This document shows, one piece after another, positions 12,180 to 18,541 of a stretch of DNA of 18,541 nt. Numbering within the stretch: position 1 is the stretch's first letter; each line of letters begins with the position of its first letter. The position numbers and the translations under genes were made by a program. The notes beneath the pieces were generated by a model. The model saw nothing but the letters and a program-made list of their open reading frames with translations. It did not search any database and had not been told where the DNA came from. Source of the DNA: Palsa-1188 sp050010575 (GTDB lineage Bacteria > Bacillota > DSM-12270 > Thermacetogeniales > Thermacetogeniaceae). The stretch lies in contig JBEKKU010000033.1 of assembly GCA_050010575.1 (NCBI GenBank), forward strand, positions 1-18,541. The letters run 5' to 3'.

Positions 12180-13886
12180 TCAATCGCTCTGTCCGCGCCT
12201 GGGCAGCGGCGGTAGATGGTGAATGTGCCGGCGCCGGGGCCCACTTCCGCTGCTGAAGAAGATCACCAGCAACAGCAGACCGCTGGCCGCTAAGCCGTAA
12301 CGAGCTTCGATGGCCAGGTTGTTGACCAGCAGGTAGGCGGAGGTACCCAGGGTAAAGCCGAAGGCCAGCACCCAGGTCATCCGGTTGAGGGCTCTGGTGT
12401 TGGCGGCGAAGGTCGCGTCGAGTTCCTGCAGGGATACCCTGATCTGTAGGTCACCCTGCTCTGCCTTGCGGAGCACCCGTTCCACCAGGGGCGGCAGCTC
12501 GATCAGCGACATGCCGATAGCGGTGGCCTTCTCCTTGATAATATCCCACAGCTTCACATTCTCCTTGGTGAATTCGGTCACGTACGGCCGGGCCTCGTCC
12601 AGGAAGTTGATCGTCGGGTCGAGGCCGACGCACAGTCCATAGACCGTCCCCAGGGCTTTGCCCAGGAAGGTGAAGTTGGCGGGAATCTGGAAGGGCTGCT
12701 CGTATAGCAGAGACTCCATGTTCTCCAGGATCTCCTCCAGGTTGCCACTGAACAGGTCATCGCCCTTGCCCAAAAATTGTTCCATGAACACCCCGATCGC
12801 CTGAACCAGCAACCCGGTATCGGCGCCGCGGCGTATGAAGCCGACCTTTTTAAGCAGGGTCACCACCTGATCGAAGTTCCGTTGCACCATGGCCTGGGCG
12901 AGTTGCACCAGGTTTTCCCGCAGCGACCTGGAGATCACACCCACCATGCCGAAGTCGATCAGGATGATCTGCCCGGCAGGCGTCACGAACAGATTCCCCG
13001 GGTGCGGGTCGGCGTGGTAGAAGCCGTCCATCAGGATCTGTTTGGCATAGATCTGCAGCAGCGTCCGGGCCAGTTGGCGCCGGTCGACTCCAGCCCGTTC
13101 CAGGCCCGCGTAATCGGTGATTTTCAGCCCCTGTTCGAACTCTAGGGTGAGCACCCGCCTGGTGGTGTGCTCCCAGAAGATTCGGGGGATGATCACCTCC
13201 GGGTTGCCGGTGCTGTTGGCGGCGATGGTCTCAGCATTATGACCCTCGTGGATGTAATCCAACTCTTCATGTACGGTAGCTGAGAACTCGCTGTAGATAG
13301 CGTCAAAGTCGGCGAATTTCTCCCAATCGGTGAACATTTTGATCAGGTCGATGACTCGCCGTACCGCCTTCAGGTCGGTATCCACCAGCCCCTCGATCCC
13401 CGGTCGCTGGATCTTTACCGCTACTGTCTGAGCGCGCCCGTCGGATGCGCCTCCATCGGGCGCGGGCAGCCGGCCGCAGTGCACCTGTCCCAGGGAGGCG
13501 GCGGCCAGGGGCGTCTCTTCCAGATATCCGTAGATCTCCTCCAGCGGCCGACCGAACTCCTTCTCGGCTTCCGCCTTCAACTCCCGGAAATCCACCGGCT
13601 CCACCTCATCCTGCAGCCCGGCCAACTCCTTGGTGACCGCCTGGGGCAGGACGTCCACCCGGGTACTGAAGAACTGTCCCAGTTTGATCATCAGCCCGCC
13701 CAGGTTTATGGCGGTGAGGCGGAAACGCCGGGCCTGGGAGGTGAACAGCTCACGCTGCCGTTCCTTATACCAGGCCTCCGAACGCCAGAGCTTCCTGAGC
13801 TTGAGGGAGTAGAAAGCCCAGAAGATGGACAGGAACAGGGTAATCACGGTAAGAAAGCGGATCGTACCCGACCGGGGCTTGGCCAT
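12180..13886 (-). CDS. ABC1/UbiB/AarF family kinase-like protein
   Basis: 568 residues from ATG at 13886 (GAGGTG six bases upstream); a longer open frame to 14027 lacks a ribosome site and crosses a 9-bp inverted repeat. The family's own motifs are present: KLGQ (68-71), the alanine-rich AAASLGQVH (128-136) that replaces the normal kinase loop, VAVKIQRPG (155-163), HADPHPGN (291-298) and IDFG (310-313). Two hydrophobic segments near the C-terminus (about 510-530 and 536-552) are the usual membrane anchor. Known members support ubiquinone or other prenyl-lipid synthesis as ATPases rather than protein kinases; in an organism that may lack ubiquinone the role (menaquinone or lipid handling) is open. 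It converges on the phosphatase gene and appears monocistronic. Confidence 0.92.
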   Translation of the reverse strand: MAKPRSGTIRFLTVITLFLSIFWAFYSLKLRKLWRSEAWYKERQRELFTSQARRFRLTAINLGGLMIKLGQFFSTRVDVLPQAVTKELAGLQDEVEPVDFRELKAEAEKEFGRPLEEIYGYLEETPLAAASLGQVHCGRLPAPDGGASDGRAQTVAVKIQRPGIEGLVDTDLKAVRRVIDLIKMFTDWEKFADFDAIYSEFSATVHEELDYIHEGHNAETIAANSTGNPEVIIPRIFWEHTTRRVLTLEFEQGLKITDYAGLERAGVDRRQLARTLLQIYAKQILMDGFYHADPHPGNLFVTPAGQIILIDFGMVGVISRSLRENLVQLAQAMVQRNFDQVVTLLKKVGFIRRGADTGLLVQAIGVFMEQFLGKGDDLFSGNLEEILENMESLLYEQPFQIPANFTFLGKALGTVYGLCVGLDPTINFLDEARPYVTEFTKENVKLWDIIKEKATAIGMSLIELPPLVERVLRKAEQGDLQIRVSLQELDATFAANTRALNRMTWVLAFGFTLGTSAYLLVNNLAIEARYGLAASGLLLLVIFFSSGSGPRRRHIHHLPPLPRRGQSD

Positions 13887-13940
13887 GACCGGCACCTCTT
13901 TATCTGGTAGTCGTGCTGTTACATATTTTACCCATTTTTT

Positions 13941-13990
13941 CTTCGTTGCCACTGCTACTATGATAATCCCGTTTCGTGCTTGCAACGAAG
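13941..13990 (-). repeat. 9-bp inverted repeat in the UbiB-family gene leader
   Basis: CTTCGTTGC (13941-13949) and GCAACGAAG (13982-13990) are perfect inverted arms around 32 bases. It lies 55-104 bp upstream of the start codon, so it may fold in the mRNA leader or be a protein site. No recognised riboswitch or T-box features are seen. Confidence 0.35.
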
Positions 13991-14130
13991 TTTCTGCCCA
14001 GTAAAAGATTAACACTATATTTTGCATGCTTCAATTCAGGATTATTATGGGGCGTTGGTTGGAGATGCAAAAACAGGGCCATGGGGAGTACAATGATAAT
14101 GTAGAAGAGCTATAAAGGCGGTGTTGCGGT

Positions 14131-14406
14131 ATGTTCTACCTGGGCGTGCTGATCGTGATGGTCATTGCAGCGGCCTGCGCCATTCCTACCTTGATTAGCC
14201 TCCGCAACCGGCGGGAGGTGGCGCGGTTGAAACAGCGGTACCGGAAGCTTACCTTCGCGTCGCCGAAGCTGGCCGATGAGGCTCTGCGACTGCAGATCGT
14301 CCGACTGAAAAACATGGCTCCGGGCCGCTCCGAGCAGTGGTATCTAGAGCGAGTGATCCGTGAGTTGGAAAGAGGCCGCATGCACCACCGGCATCAGGCT
14401 GAATGA
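14131..14406 (+). CDS. Small membrane-anchored protein of unknown function
   Basis: 91 residues. One N-terminal hydrophobic helix (about 3-23) is followed by a highly basic, helical cytoplasmic-type segment rich in Arg, Lys, Leu and Glu (about 26-60 and 72-84). ATG at 14131 has AAGGCGG nine bases upstream, and the frame is well separated from its neighbours. I recognise no family. It is divergent from the UbiB-family gene and 45 bp before the alcohol dehydrogenase gene, so it may share a transcript with the latter. The signal for being real is the start context and the single-helix architecture rather than homology. Confidence 0.6.
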   Translation: MFYLGVLIVMVIAAACAIPTLISLRNRREVARLKQRYRKLTFASPKLADEALRLQIVRLKNMAPGRSEQWYLERVIRELERGRMHHRHQAE

Positions 14407-14451
14407 GCCTGACCAAACCACTGGCGATCTGTTTTGAAGGGAGAATAAGAG

Positions 14452-15438
14452 ATGCGTGCGATGATTCTAGATACTCCAGGCCGGCCTTTACGCCTGGCAG
14501 ACGTGCCGGTACCGGAACCCGGCAGGGACCAGGTGCTGATCCGGGTGCATGCCTGCGGAATCTGCCGCACTGACCTGCACATCCTGGATGCGGAGTTGAA
14601 GGAGCCCAAACTCCCACTTATTTTAGGCCACCAGATTGTGGGCACGGTTGTGCGCGCCGGAGCGCAGGTTAGCCGGTTGGCGCCCGGGCAGCGGGTGGGC
14701 GTACCCTGGTTGGGCTCATCCTGCAATCATTGTCAGCACTGCCTCAATGGCCGGGAAAATCTCTGCGATCAGGCCAGTTTCACCGGCTACCAGATCGACG
14801 GAGGCTTCGCCGAGTATACAGTTGCCGATCATCGATTCTGTTTTCCGGTTCCGGATGGCTACCCCGACCTGCAGGCGGCGCCCCTGCTCTGCGCCGGACT
14901 GATCGGCTACCGCTCGCTGATGATGACGGGGACGGCAGAACGTCTGGGCCTCTATGGTTTTGGCGCCGCAGCCCACATCGTCGCCCAGGTGGCCCGGTAC
15001 CAGGGACGTAAGATCTATGCCTTCACCCGGCCTGGCGATCTCGATGCCCAGGAGTTTGCCCGGGAGATGGGGGCGGATTGGGTAGGCGGCTCTCTCGAGG
15101 CGCCTCCGGAGGAGTTGGACGCCGCCATCATCTTTGCGCCGGTGGGCGCTTTGGTACCGGCTGCCCTGAAGGCTGTGGGCAAGGGCGGCACGGTGGTCTG
15201 CGGGGGGATCCACATGAGCGACATCCCATCCTTTCCTTATGAACTCCTCTGGGGGGAACGGACGGTACGGTCGGTGGCCAACCTGACCCGGAGGGACGGG
15301 GAGGAGTTCCTGGCCCTGGCGCCCCATGTTCCAGTGCGTACCGAGGTGCAGCCATGGCCGCTGGAAGAGGCGAATGCGGCGCTGGAAGCCCTGCGGCGCG
15401 GCGACATCCATGGGGCCGGGGTGCTGGTGATCGATTAA
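14452..15438 (+). CDS. Zinc-dependent alcohol dehydrogenase family protein
   Basis: 328 residues, medium-chain dehydrogenase/reductase family, most like the zinc-binding subgroup of shorter AdhA-like proteins. Catalytic-zinc candidates are Cys38 in GICRTD, His60 and Cys147. The usual GHE reads GHQ (Gln61). The structural zinc site is complete: Cys91, Cys94, Cys97 and Cys105. The nucleotide-binding fold starts at GLYGFGAAAH (166-175); the absence of an acidic residue at the usual place soon after leaves NAD versus NADP open. It oxidises alcohols or reduces aldehydes in the cytoplasm; the substrate is unknown. ATG at 14452 has GGGAG eight bases upstream. It follows the small membrane protein gene by 45 bp and is followed by a convergent spore-type gene. 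Confidence 0.9.
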   Translation: MRAMILDTPGRPLRLADVPVPEPGRDQVLIRVHACGICRTDLHILDAELKEPKLPLILGHQIVGTVVRAGAQVSRLAPGQRVGVPWLGSSCNHCQHCLNGRENLCDQASFTGYQIDGGFAEYTVADHRFCFPVPDGYPDLQAAPLLCAGLIGYRSLMMTGTAERLGLYGFGAAAHIVAQVARYQGRKIYAFTRPGDLDAQEFAREMGADWVGGSLEAPPEELDAAIIFAPVGALVPAALKAVGKGGTVVCGGIHMSDIPSFPYELLWGERTVRSVANLTRRDGEEFLALAPHVPVRTEVQPWPLEEANAALEALRRGDIHGAGVLVID

Positions 15439-15457
15439 TTGGGGAAGAAGGGGGGAG

Positions 15458-15547
15458 GTGACAGCAGCCCTGGGGGCGATGGCATCGTTGTTGGCCAACG
15501 TCAAGGTGCAGGTGATTCGCTCCGGGAAAGAGGACCGGAAACGCTAA
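15458..15547 (+). CDS. Possible 29-residue small protein after the dehydrogenase gene
   Basis: GTG at 15458 (or ATG at 15479) opens a 29-codon (or 22-codon) frame ending in TAA, with a hydrophobic first half (ALGAMASLLANVKVQV) and a basic tail (RSGKEDRKR). A purine-rich AAGGGGGGAG lies immediately before the GTG, close for a ribosome site. Its stop overlaps the stop of the convergent gene by two bases. No family is recognised. It could be a real small protein or a chance frame in a GC-rich gap. Confidence 0.25.
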   Translation: MTAALGAMASLLANVKVQVIRSGKEDRKR

Positions 15548-16041
15548 CTCTTGAACCTGATCTGGAGGCGCGTTCCATTATCCGGCTGTGCCTTGGAAGG
15601 CGTCTCTTCAGACACGCGGGATTCATCAACCTTCCCGTGCTCAGGTGTCTGTTTCGGAGGCCCTGGTTTTGGTTTTCCCATGTTGATAGATTGCTTAACT
15701 GGTTTTTCCTTCTGGTCTTTTTTTTCCAGGGGTTGCTGTGACGTCTTGGCACTGCCCTTGGAGTCAGCTCTGATCAGTTTTCCTCCGTAATTGAACCCGA
15801 TGCTGAGCATGCCGCTCAGGTCCCTGACGTCGATAGCGCCCAGGTTCAACTCGACTTTATCTGTCTGCAGCCGTTCGATGACGATCTTATCGACTGACCA
15901 GCATTTTTCCGCCAAGCTCTGGTTTAGCTCCCGGCGAATCTGGGCCAGTTCTAGCAAACACTGATCAAAATTATTAGCCGCCTGCTGATCCTGTTTTCCC
16001 GAGAATATTTTTGCCACCTGTTTTCTGAGCCAGTCCAGCAT
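15544..16041 (-). CDS. GerPC-like spore germination protein (probable)
   Basis: 165 residues. The N-terminal half is helical and probably coiled-coil (about 18-47). It is followed by a beta-rich core with DKIVIERLQTDKVELNLGAI (51-70) and VRDLSGMLSIGFN (72-84). The pattern of a coiled coil followed by V-x-x-L-x-G-x-L-x-I-G is that of GerPC in bacilli, where the GerP proteins sit in the spore coat and help germinants pass. The C-terminal half is low-complexity, rich in Lys, Pro, Gln and Ser, and likely disordered. ATG at 16041 has GGGAG six bases upstream. It is divergent from the small heat-shock gene and near three GerPA/PF-like genes, which supports a spore role. The GerPC link is by pattern and context, not by strong identity. 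Confidence 0.6.
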   Translation of the reverse strand: MLDWLRKQVAKIFSGKQDQQAANNFDQCLLELAQIRRELNQSLAEKCWSVDKIVIERLQTDKVELNLGAIDVRDLSGMLSIGFNYGGKLIRADSKGSAKTSQQPLEKKDQKEKPVKQSINMGKPKPGPPKQTPEHGKVDESRVSEETPSKAQPDNGTRLQIRFKS

Positions 16042-16122
16042 GCCGATCTCCCTTGCCCAAGTCGTCAGTCTACTCTACTTTATTCCGGTGCGGCATAATT
16101 GTTGAAAACACCATTTGGCTAC

Positions 16123-16145
16123 CCTGCTAATATTATGGTAGCAGG
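16123..16145. promoter_or_regulatory. Inverted repeat in the divergent spore-cluster control region
   Basis: CCTGCTA (16123-16129) and TAGCAGG (16139-16145) are perfect arms around nine A/T-rich bases, 25 bp before the heat-shock protein start. It could be an operator or an mRNA leader hairpin. On the minus strand CATAATATTA overlaps it and loosely resembles a sporulation-type -10, but I cannot support a promoter. Confidence 0.4.
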
Positions 16146-16170
16146 CATGGTAATTTAGGGGGTTGAACCC

Positions 16171-16770
16171 ATGTTAGACAATGCATGGCTGGATGGTGCC
16201 CTGGAACTGCACAAGAAAATGAAAGAGATGGCAGACCATAGCTGGCATTTTGACAAGTCCTGGTTGGATAAGGTCATGGAGATGCAGAAGATGATCCCCG
16301 GCCCGGGTATCAATTCCACCTGGTATCAAGAGTTGCTGGGCAGCATCATGAAAGGGTATCCGGGATCCGGCTTTTTTAATGCTCAGGAGTCAGGCGCTCA
16401 ACCTGATGATACTGCTGCTGTGGAGCAGGCCTCATCTAACCGCCGGCCGCATTCCAGGGAGTGGCAACCGCAGTTCACGATCACTGAGACCAATAGTCTG
16501 GTCACGCTTACCGCCTATATCCCCGGGATCAAAAATAAGGAAGATGTATCTATCCGCTTGGATGGCAGCAAGCTCATCATTGCGGGGAGGAATACGCGGT
16601 TTCCCGGCGGGCAGGGGCAGGATGGCCAGGCCGAGGAGTTTTACCGGGAGATCAGGCTGCCGGCCGACGGGCGTAGCGATGGAACCACCGCTTACTATAC
16701 GAACGGATCGCTGACTATAAAAATTCCCAAGTCTAAGCCGGCATCGATTGACCTCACCTTTTCACAGTAG
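16171..16770 (+). CDS. Small heat-shock protein (Hsp20/alpha-crystallin), probably spore-associated
   Basis: 199 residues. The alpha-crystallin domain occupies about 95-199: an ITETNSLVTLTAYIPG strand region (107-122), SIRLDGSKLIIAGR, a REIRLP strand, and NGSLTIKIPK close to the end. These ATP-independent chaperones hold unfolding proteins; in spore formers CotP-like members sit in the coat. The N-terminal 65 residues are unusual, rich in Trp, Met, His and Lys, with two related helical stretches (AWLDGALELHKKM and SWLDKVMEMQKMI). ATG at 16171 has AGGGGG eight bases upstream. It is divergent from the GerPC-like gene and followed by three GerPA/PF-like genes on the same strand, so a sporulation role is likely by context. 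Confidence 0.85.
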   Translation: MLDNAWLDGALELHKKMKEMADHSWHFDKSWLDKVMEMQKMIPGPGINSTWYQELLGSIMKGYPGSGFFNAQESGAQPDDTAAVEQASSNRRPHSREWQPQFTITETNSLVTLTAYIPGIKNKEDVSIRLDGSKLIIAGRNTRFPGGQGQDGQAEEFYREIRLPADGRSDGTTAYYTNGSLTIKIPKSKPASIDLTFSQ

Positions 16771-16838
16771 GGCACCGTAGCCAGTTTTTAATGCTTACAA
16801 CTGATAATATTCGATTGTCCGGCAAGGGGTGGGTGCTT

Positions 16839-17120
16839 GTGCCCGGGGAATTCACCATCAACATCAATATCCTGCGGATTACCGATGTGGACACGGGCTC
16901 GGCGGTGGCCATCGGTAACAACTATTTCTTCGACTGGCGCACTTATGCCAAGGCCAACAGTGGGTTTGGCCGCCTCAACGGCGACCGCGCTACTATTGCC
17001 GATCTGGTCACCATGGTCGAGGACCCGGATTTATTCGACATGATCATCCATGAGCCACTGGAATTGAAACCCCCTGAGGAAGAAGGAAACTGCTTGGCGG
17101 AGGATGGGGATGAAGACTGA
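16839..17120 (+). CDS. GerPA/GerPF-like spore protein, paralogue 1
   Basis: 93 residues from the preferred GTG at 16839, which has AAGGGG nine bases upstream. An ATG at 16791 lacks a ribosome site and adds 16 residues absent from the two neighbouring paralogues. The core matches them: I-x-D-V-x-x-G-S-A-V near the start, then FDW, KAN, RLNGD and DPDLFD. This is the pattern of the short GerPA/GerPF family (PF10676), found in the spore coat of bacilli and needed for germinants to reach inner receptors. The C-terminal tail is strongly acidic (EPLELKPPEEEG to the end), unlike the other two. It overlaps the next gene by 11 bp, so they are co-translated. Family call by motif pattern and context. Confidence 0.65.
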   Translation: MPGEFTININILRITDVDTGSAVAIGNNYFFDWRTYAKANSGFGRLNGDRATIADLVTMVEDPDLFDMIIHEPLELKPPEEEGNCLAEDGDED

Positions 17121-17373
17121 AATTATCATCGGCCGGATACAGGTAAACGAGATCAGAAACAATGCCAGCGCAGTGTACGGCGATAATAGTCTAAACGGTT
17201 GGCGGTCACATTCCAAGGTTAACTATTCCTTGGGGCGAGTCAATGGGGATGCCAACCTGATTGCCAGCAGGCTTAACTATTTGAGCGATCCGGATGGTAT
17301 TGACGTGAATGTAGTTGCGGGCAGTGATGGAAACCAGAAAGAAACTTATCAGACGCAGCCAGGAGAGATCTGA
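17110..17373 (+). CDS. GerPA/GerPF-like spore protein, paralogue 2
   Basis: 87 residues from ATG at 17110, with GGCGGAGG six bases upstream. An ATG two codons earlier directly abuts that site and is unlikely. The shared core is clear: VNEIRNNAS (residues 10-18), then GDN, NGW, SKVN, RVNGD and the closing DPDGID. Paralogue 3 has ELRNNAS at exactly the same distance from its Met, which confirms both starts. The tail is hydrophilic. The function inferred from the family is a small structural or permeability protein of the spore coat. It overlaps paralogue 1 by 11 bp and ends 80 bp before paralogue 3. Confidence 0.65.
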   Translation: MKTEIIIGRIQVNEIRNNASAVYGDNSLNGWRSHSKVNYSLGRVNGDANLIASRLNYLSDPDGIDVNVVAGSDGNQKETYQTQPGEI

Positions 17374-17453
17374 TTCATGTGATGGATAAAAACACAGTTG
17401 CTGTGCAGCATCAAAAATGGAAAAGAAAGATCGAGACGGAAAGGTTGTGCAGT

Positions 17454-17711
17454 ATGGCTGTTATTCTTTGGGTAGGATTCATGCAGGTCACTGAACTCCG
17501 TAACAATGCCAGTCTGAACCAGGGCAAGCAGGTGCAGAATGGCTGGACCATGTTCACCAAGGCCAACGATAATATTGCCCAGGTGAACGGCAATTTTAAC
17601 ATCGTGCCTTCAGCAGTTAACATTCTCTGCGACCCCGACTTCATTGACCTCAATCAGCCCAATGCTGGTGGCCAGAGCCCCGTTGTGGGCAACAACCTCG
17701 AGGCTGTTTGA
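17454..17711 (+). CDS. GerPA/GerPF-like spore protein, paralogue 3
   Basis: 85 residues from ATG at 17454, with GAAAGG nine bases upstream. A longer frame from GTG 17379 adds 25 basic residues that the paralogues do not have, so I reject it. The core reads VTELRNNAS (residues 12-20), NGW, FTKAN, QVNGN and DPDFID, lining up with paralogue 2 residue for residue through the first 20 positions. It has lost the conserved Asp after NG (NGN for NGD). The stop codon (17709-17711) overlaps the -35 box of the next gene's promoter. Spore-coat role inferred from family pattern and neighbours. Confidence 0.65.
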   Translation: MAVILWVGFMQVTELRNNASLNQGKQVQNGWTMFTKANDNIAQVNGNFNIVPSAVNILCDPDFIDLNQPNAGGQSPVVGNNLEAV

Positions 17712-17735
17712 CATTATTATTGTTTTTCTTATAAC
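17708..17735 (+). promoter_or_regulatory. Predicted sigma-A promoter for the ASKHA/2Fe-2S gene
   Basis: A perfect TTGACA (17708-17713) is followed after 16 bases by TATAAC (17730-17735), one base off consensus. It overlaps the stop codon of the preceding spore gene. Transcription would begin near 17742, about 50 nt before the TTG start at 17792. This separates a vegetative gene from the sporulation cluster. Confidence 0.65.
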
Positions 17736-17791
17736 TATCCTCGTGTTATTATTTATTAGGTTGTACATGCCAAAGGCAGGAGTGAATTCTT

Positions 17792-18541
17792 TTGAAGCGT
17801 TGCAAAGTGACCTTTCAGCCTGTTAACCAGGAGATCTATATTTCCCCGGGAATCACGGTCAAGGATGCCATCAACCTGGCCGGGCTCGAACTCGATTTTC
17901 CCTGCGGTGGGCGGGGCAAATGCGGCAAGTGCCGCCTCCAGATCCCAAAGGGAGCGGTAGCGCCAACTCAGGCGGAGCAGGAACTTATGGATGACGCGTC
18001 ACTGGGCCAGGGCTTCCGATTGGCCTGTATGGCCAGGATCACCGGCGATACGGTGGTGGAGCTTCCCTACGTGACCACCCCGAAGCACCAGATCCTGATC
18101 GCCGCAGTGGAAAAACAGATCAAGCTGGAGCCTCATCTGAGTAAGACCTACCTGGAAATGGACCCCCCGGACCTACGGCAACAGCAGCCTGACTGGGAGC
18201 GCCTGCACGCCTCAACCGAGCAGGCCGGACTGGCGGCTGGGGACAAGCCTGCCCTGGAGCTATTGCGTGCGCTGCCTCAAACTCTCAGGGAGACAAACTG
18301 GCGCGTCACGGTGCTTACAGATCAGGAAAATATATTGGGCATGGAACCACTAGACACCACAGACAAGCTGTTAGGGATCGCCTTTGACATTGGGACCACC
18401 ACTGTGGTCGGTTATTTGTTGGATCTCCGAACAGGACAGGAGTTAGCCGCAGTATCGGCTTTGAACCCCCAGACCAGGTACGGCGCCGATGTGATCACCC
18501 GGATCGCTCTTGCAGCACGGGAAGAGAGCGGGCTGGCAGAG
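17792..18541 (+). CDS. ASKHA-domain protein with N-terminal 2Fe-2S ferredoxin (corrinoid-activation type, RACo-like), partial
   Basis: The frame is open from TTG at 17792 to the right edge, giving the first 250 residues of a protein that is normally about 600 or more. TTG has AGGAG nine bases upstream. Residues 1-90 form a plant-type 2Fe-2S ferredoxin domain with Cys38, Cys44, Cys47 and Cys79 (CGGRGKCGKC, then LACMA). A linker region follows. From about residue 199 the ASKHA ATPase domain begins with GIAFDIGTTTVVGYLLD (phosphate-binding motif), then ALNPQTRYGADVITRI. Proteins of this design (DUF4445; RACo, RamA-related) use ATP to return oxidised corrinoid in methyltransferase systems to Co(I). 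The specific corrinoid partner is not in this window. A good vegetative promoter precedes it. Confidence 0.85.
   Translation, partial: MKRCKVTFQPVNQEIYISPGITVKDAINLAGLELDFPCGGRGKCGKCRLQIPKGAVAPTQAEQELMDDASLGQGFRLACMARITGDTVVELPYVTTPKHQILIAAVEKQIKLEPHLSKTYLEMDPPDLRQQQPDWERLHASTEQAGLAAGDKPALELLRALPQTLRETNWRVTVLTDQENILGMEPLDTTDKLLGIAFDIGTTTVVGYLLDLRTGQELAAVSALNPQTRYGADVITRIALAAREESGLAE

Noticed and set aside
15439..15741. 100-codon plus-strand frame after the dehydrogenase gene
   Set aside because: It runs antisense through the low-complexity 3' half of the GerPC-like gene and has no family pattern.

Overview
The window (about 18.5 kb, moderately GC-rich) looks like chromosome from a spore-forming, probably anaerobic member of the Firmicutes (Clostridia, perhaps near Desulfotomaculum/Pelotomaculum/Moorella). 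The evidence is strong AGGAGG-type ribosome sites, several TTG and GTG starts, a GerP-like spore cluster, YitT and DUF2089 genes, a BmrCD/TM287-288-type heterodimeric ABC exporter, and an ASKHA protein with an N-terminal 2Fe-2S domain of the corrinoid-activator type. The lineage is inferred from gene content only. I see no rRNA, tRNA, CRISPR array, prophage block or intact insertion sequence.

Left part (1-4.0 kb): the end of an NlpC/P60 cell-wall hydrolase, a membrane-anchored polysaccharide deacetylase with a 36-bp tandem repeat at its 3' end, a convergent monoacylglycerol-lipase-like hydrolase with its own promoter, a structured intergenic hairpin, an acyl-ACP thioesterase and an XRE-type regulator.

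Middle (4.0-9.2 kb): two ABC half-transporters overlapping by 8 bp form a heterodimeric exporter with one degenerate ATPase site. The XRE gene follows on the same strand. A sequence of the form TGTC-N4-GACAATG occurs twice in front of the XRE gene (one copy covers the -35 box of its promoter) and once in front of the exporter operon, with a near-copy beside it. This suggests a self-contained regulator/exporter regulon and is the most interesting signal here. Upstream lies a two-gene operon (DUF2089 zinc-ribbon/HTH protein and a small partner carrying the same SHOCT-like helical motif), ended by a clear Rho-independent terminator and preceded by a 69-bp stretch that is almost pure A/T.

Right-centre (9.2-15.4 kb): mostly ordinary genes. 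These are a YitT membrane protein, a GIY-YIG domain protein whose first motif strand lies upstream of any usual start codon, deoC, an inositol-monophosphatase-family enzyme, an ABC1/UbiB-family kinase-like protein, a small membrane protein and a zinc-type alcohol dehydrogenase.

Right end (15.4-18.5 kb): a probable spore cluster with a GerPC-like coiled-coil protein transcribed divergently from a small heat-shock protein and three tandem GerPA/GerPF-like paralogues whose alignment fixes their starts. A near-consensus vegetative promoter overlaps the stop codon of the last paralogue and drives a large ASKHA/2Fe-2S gene that runs off the right edge.
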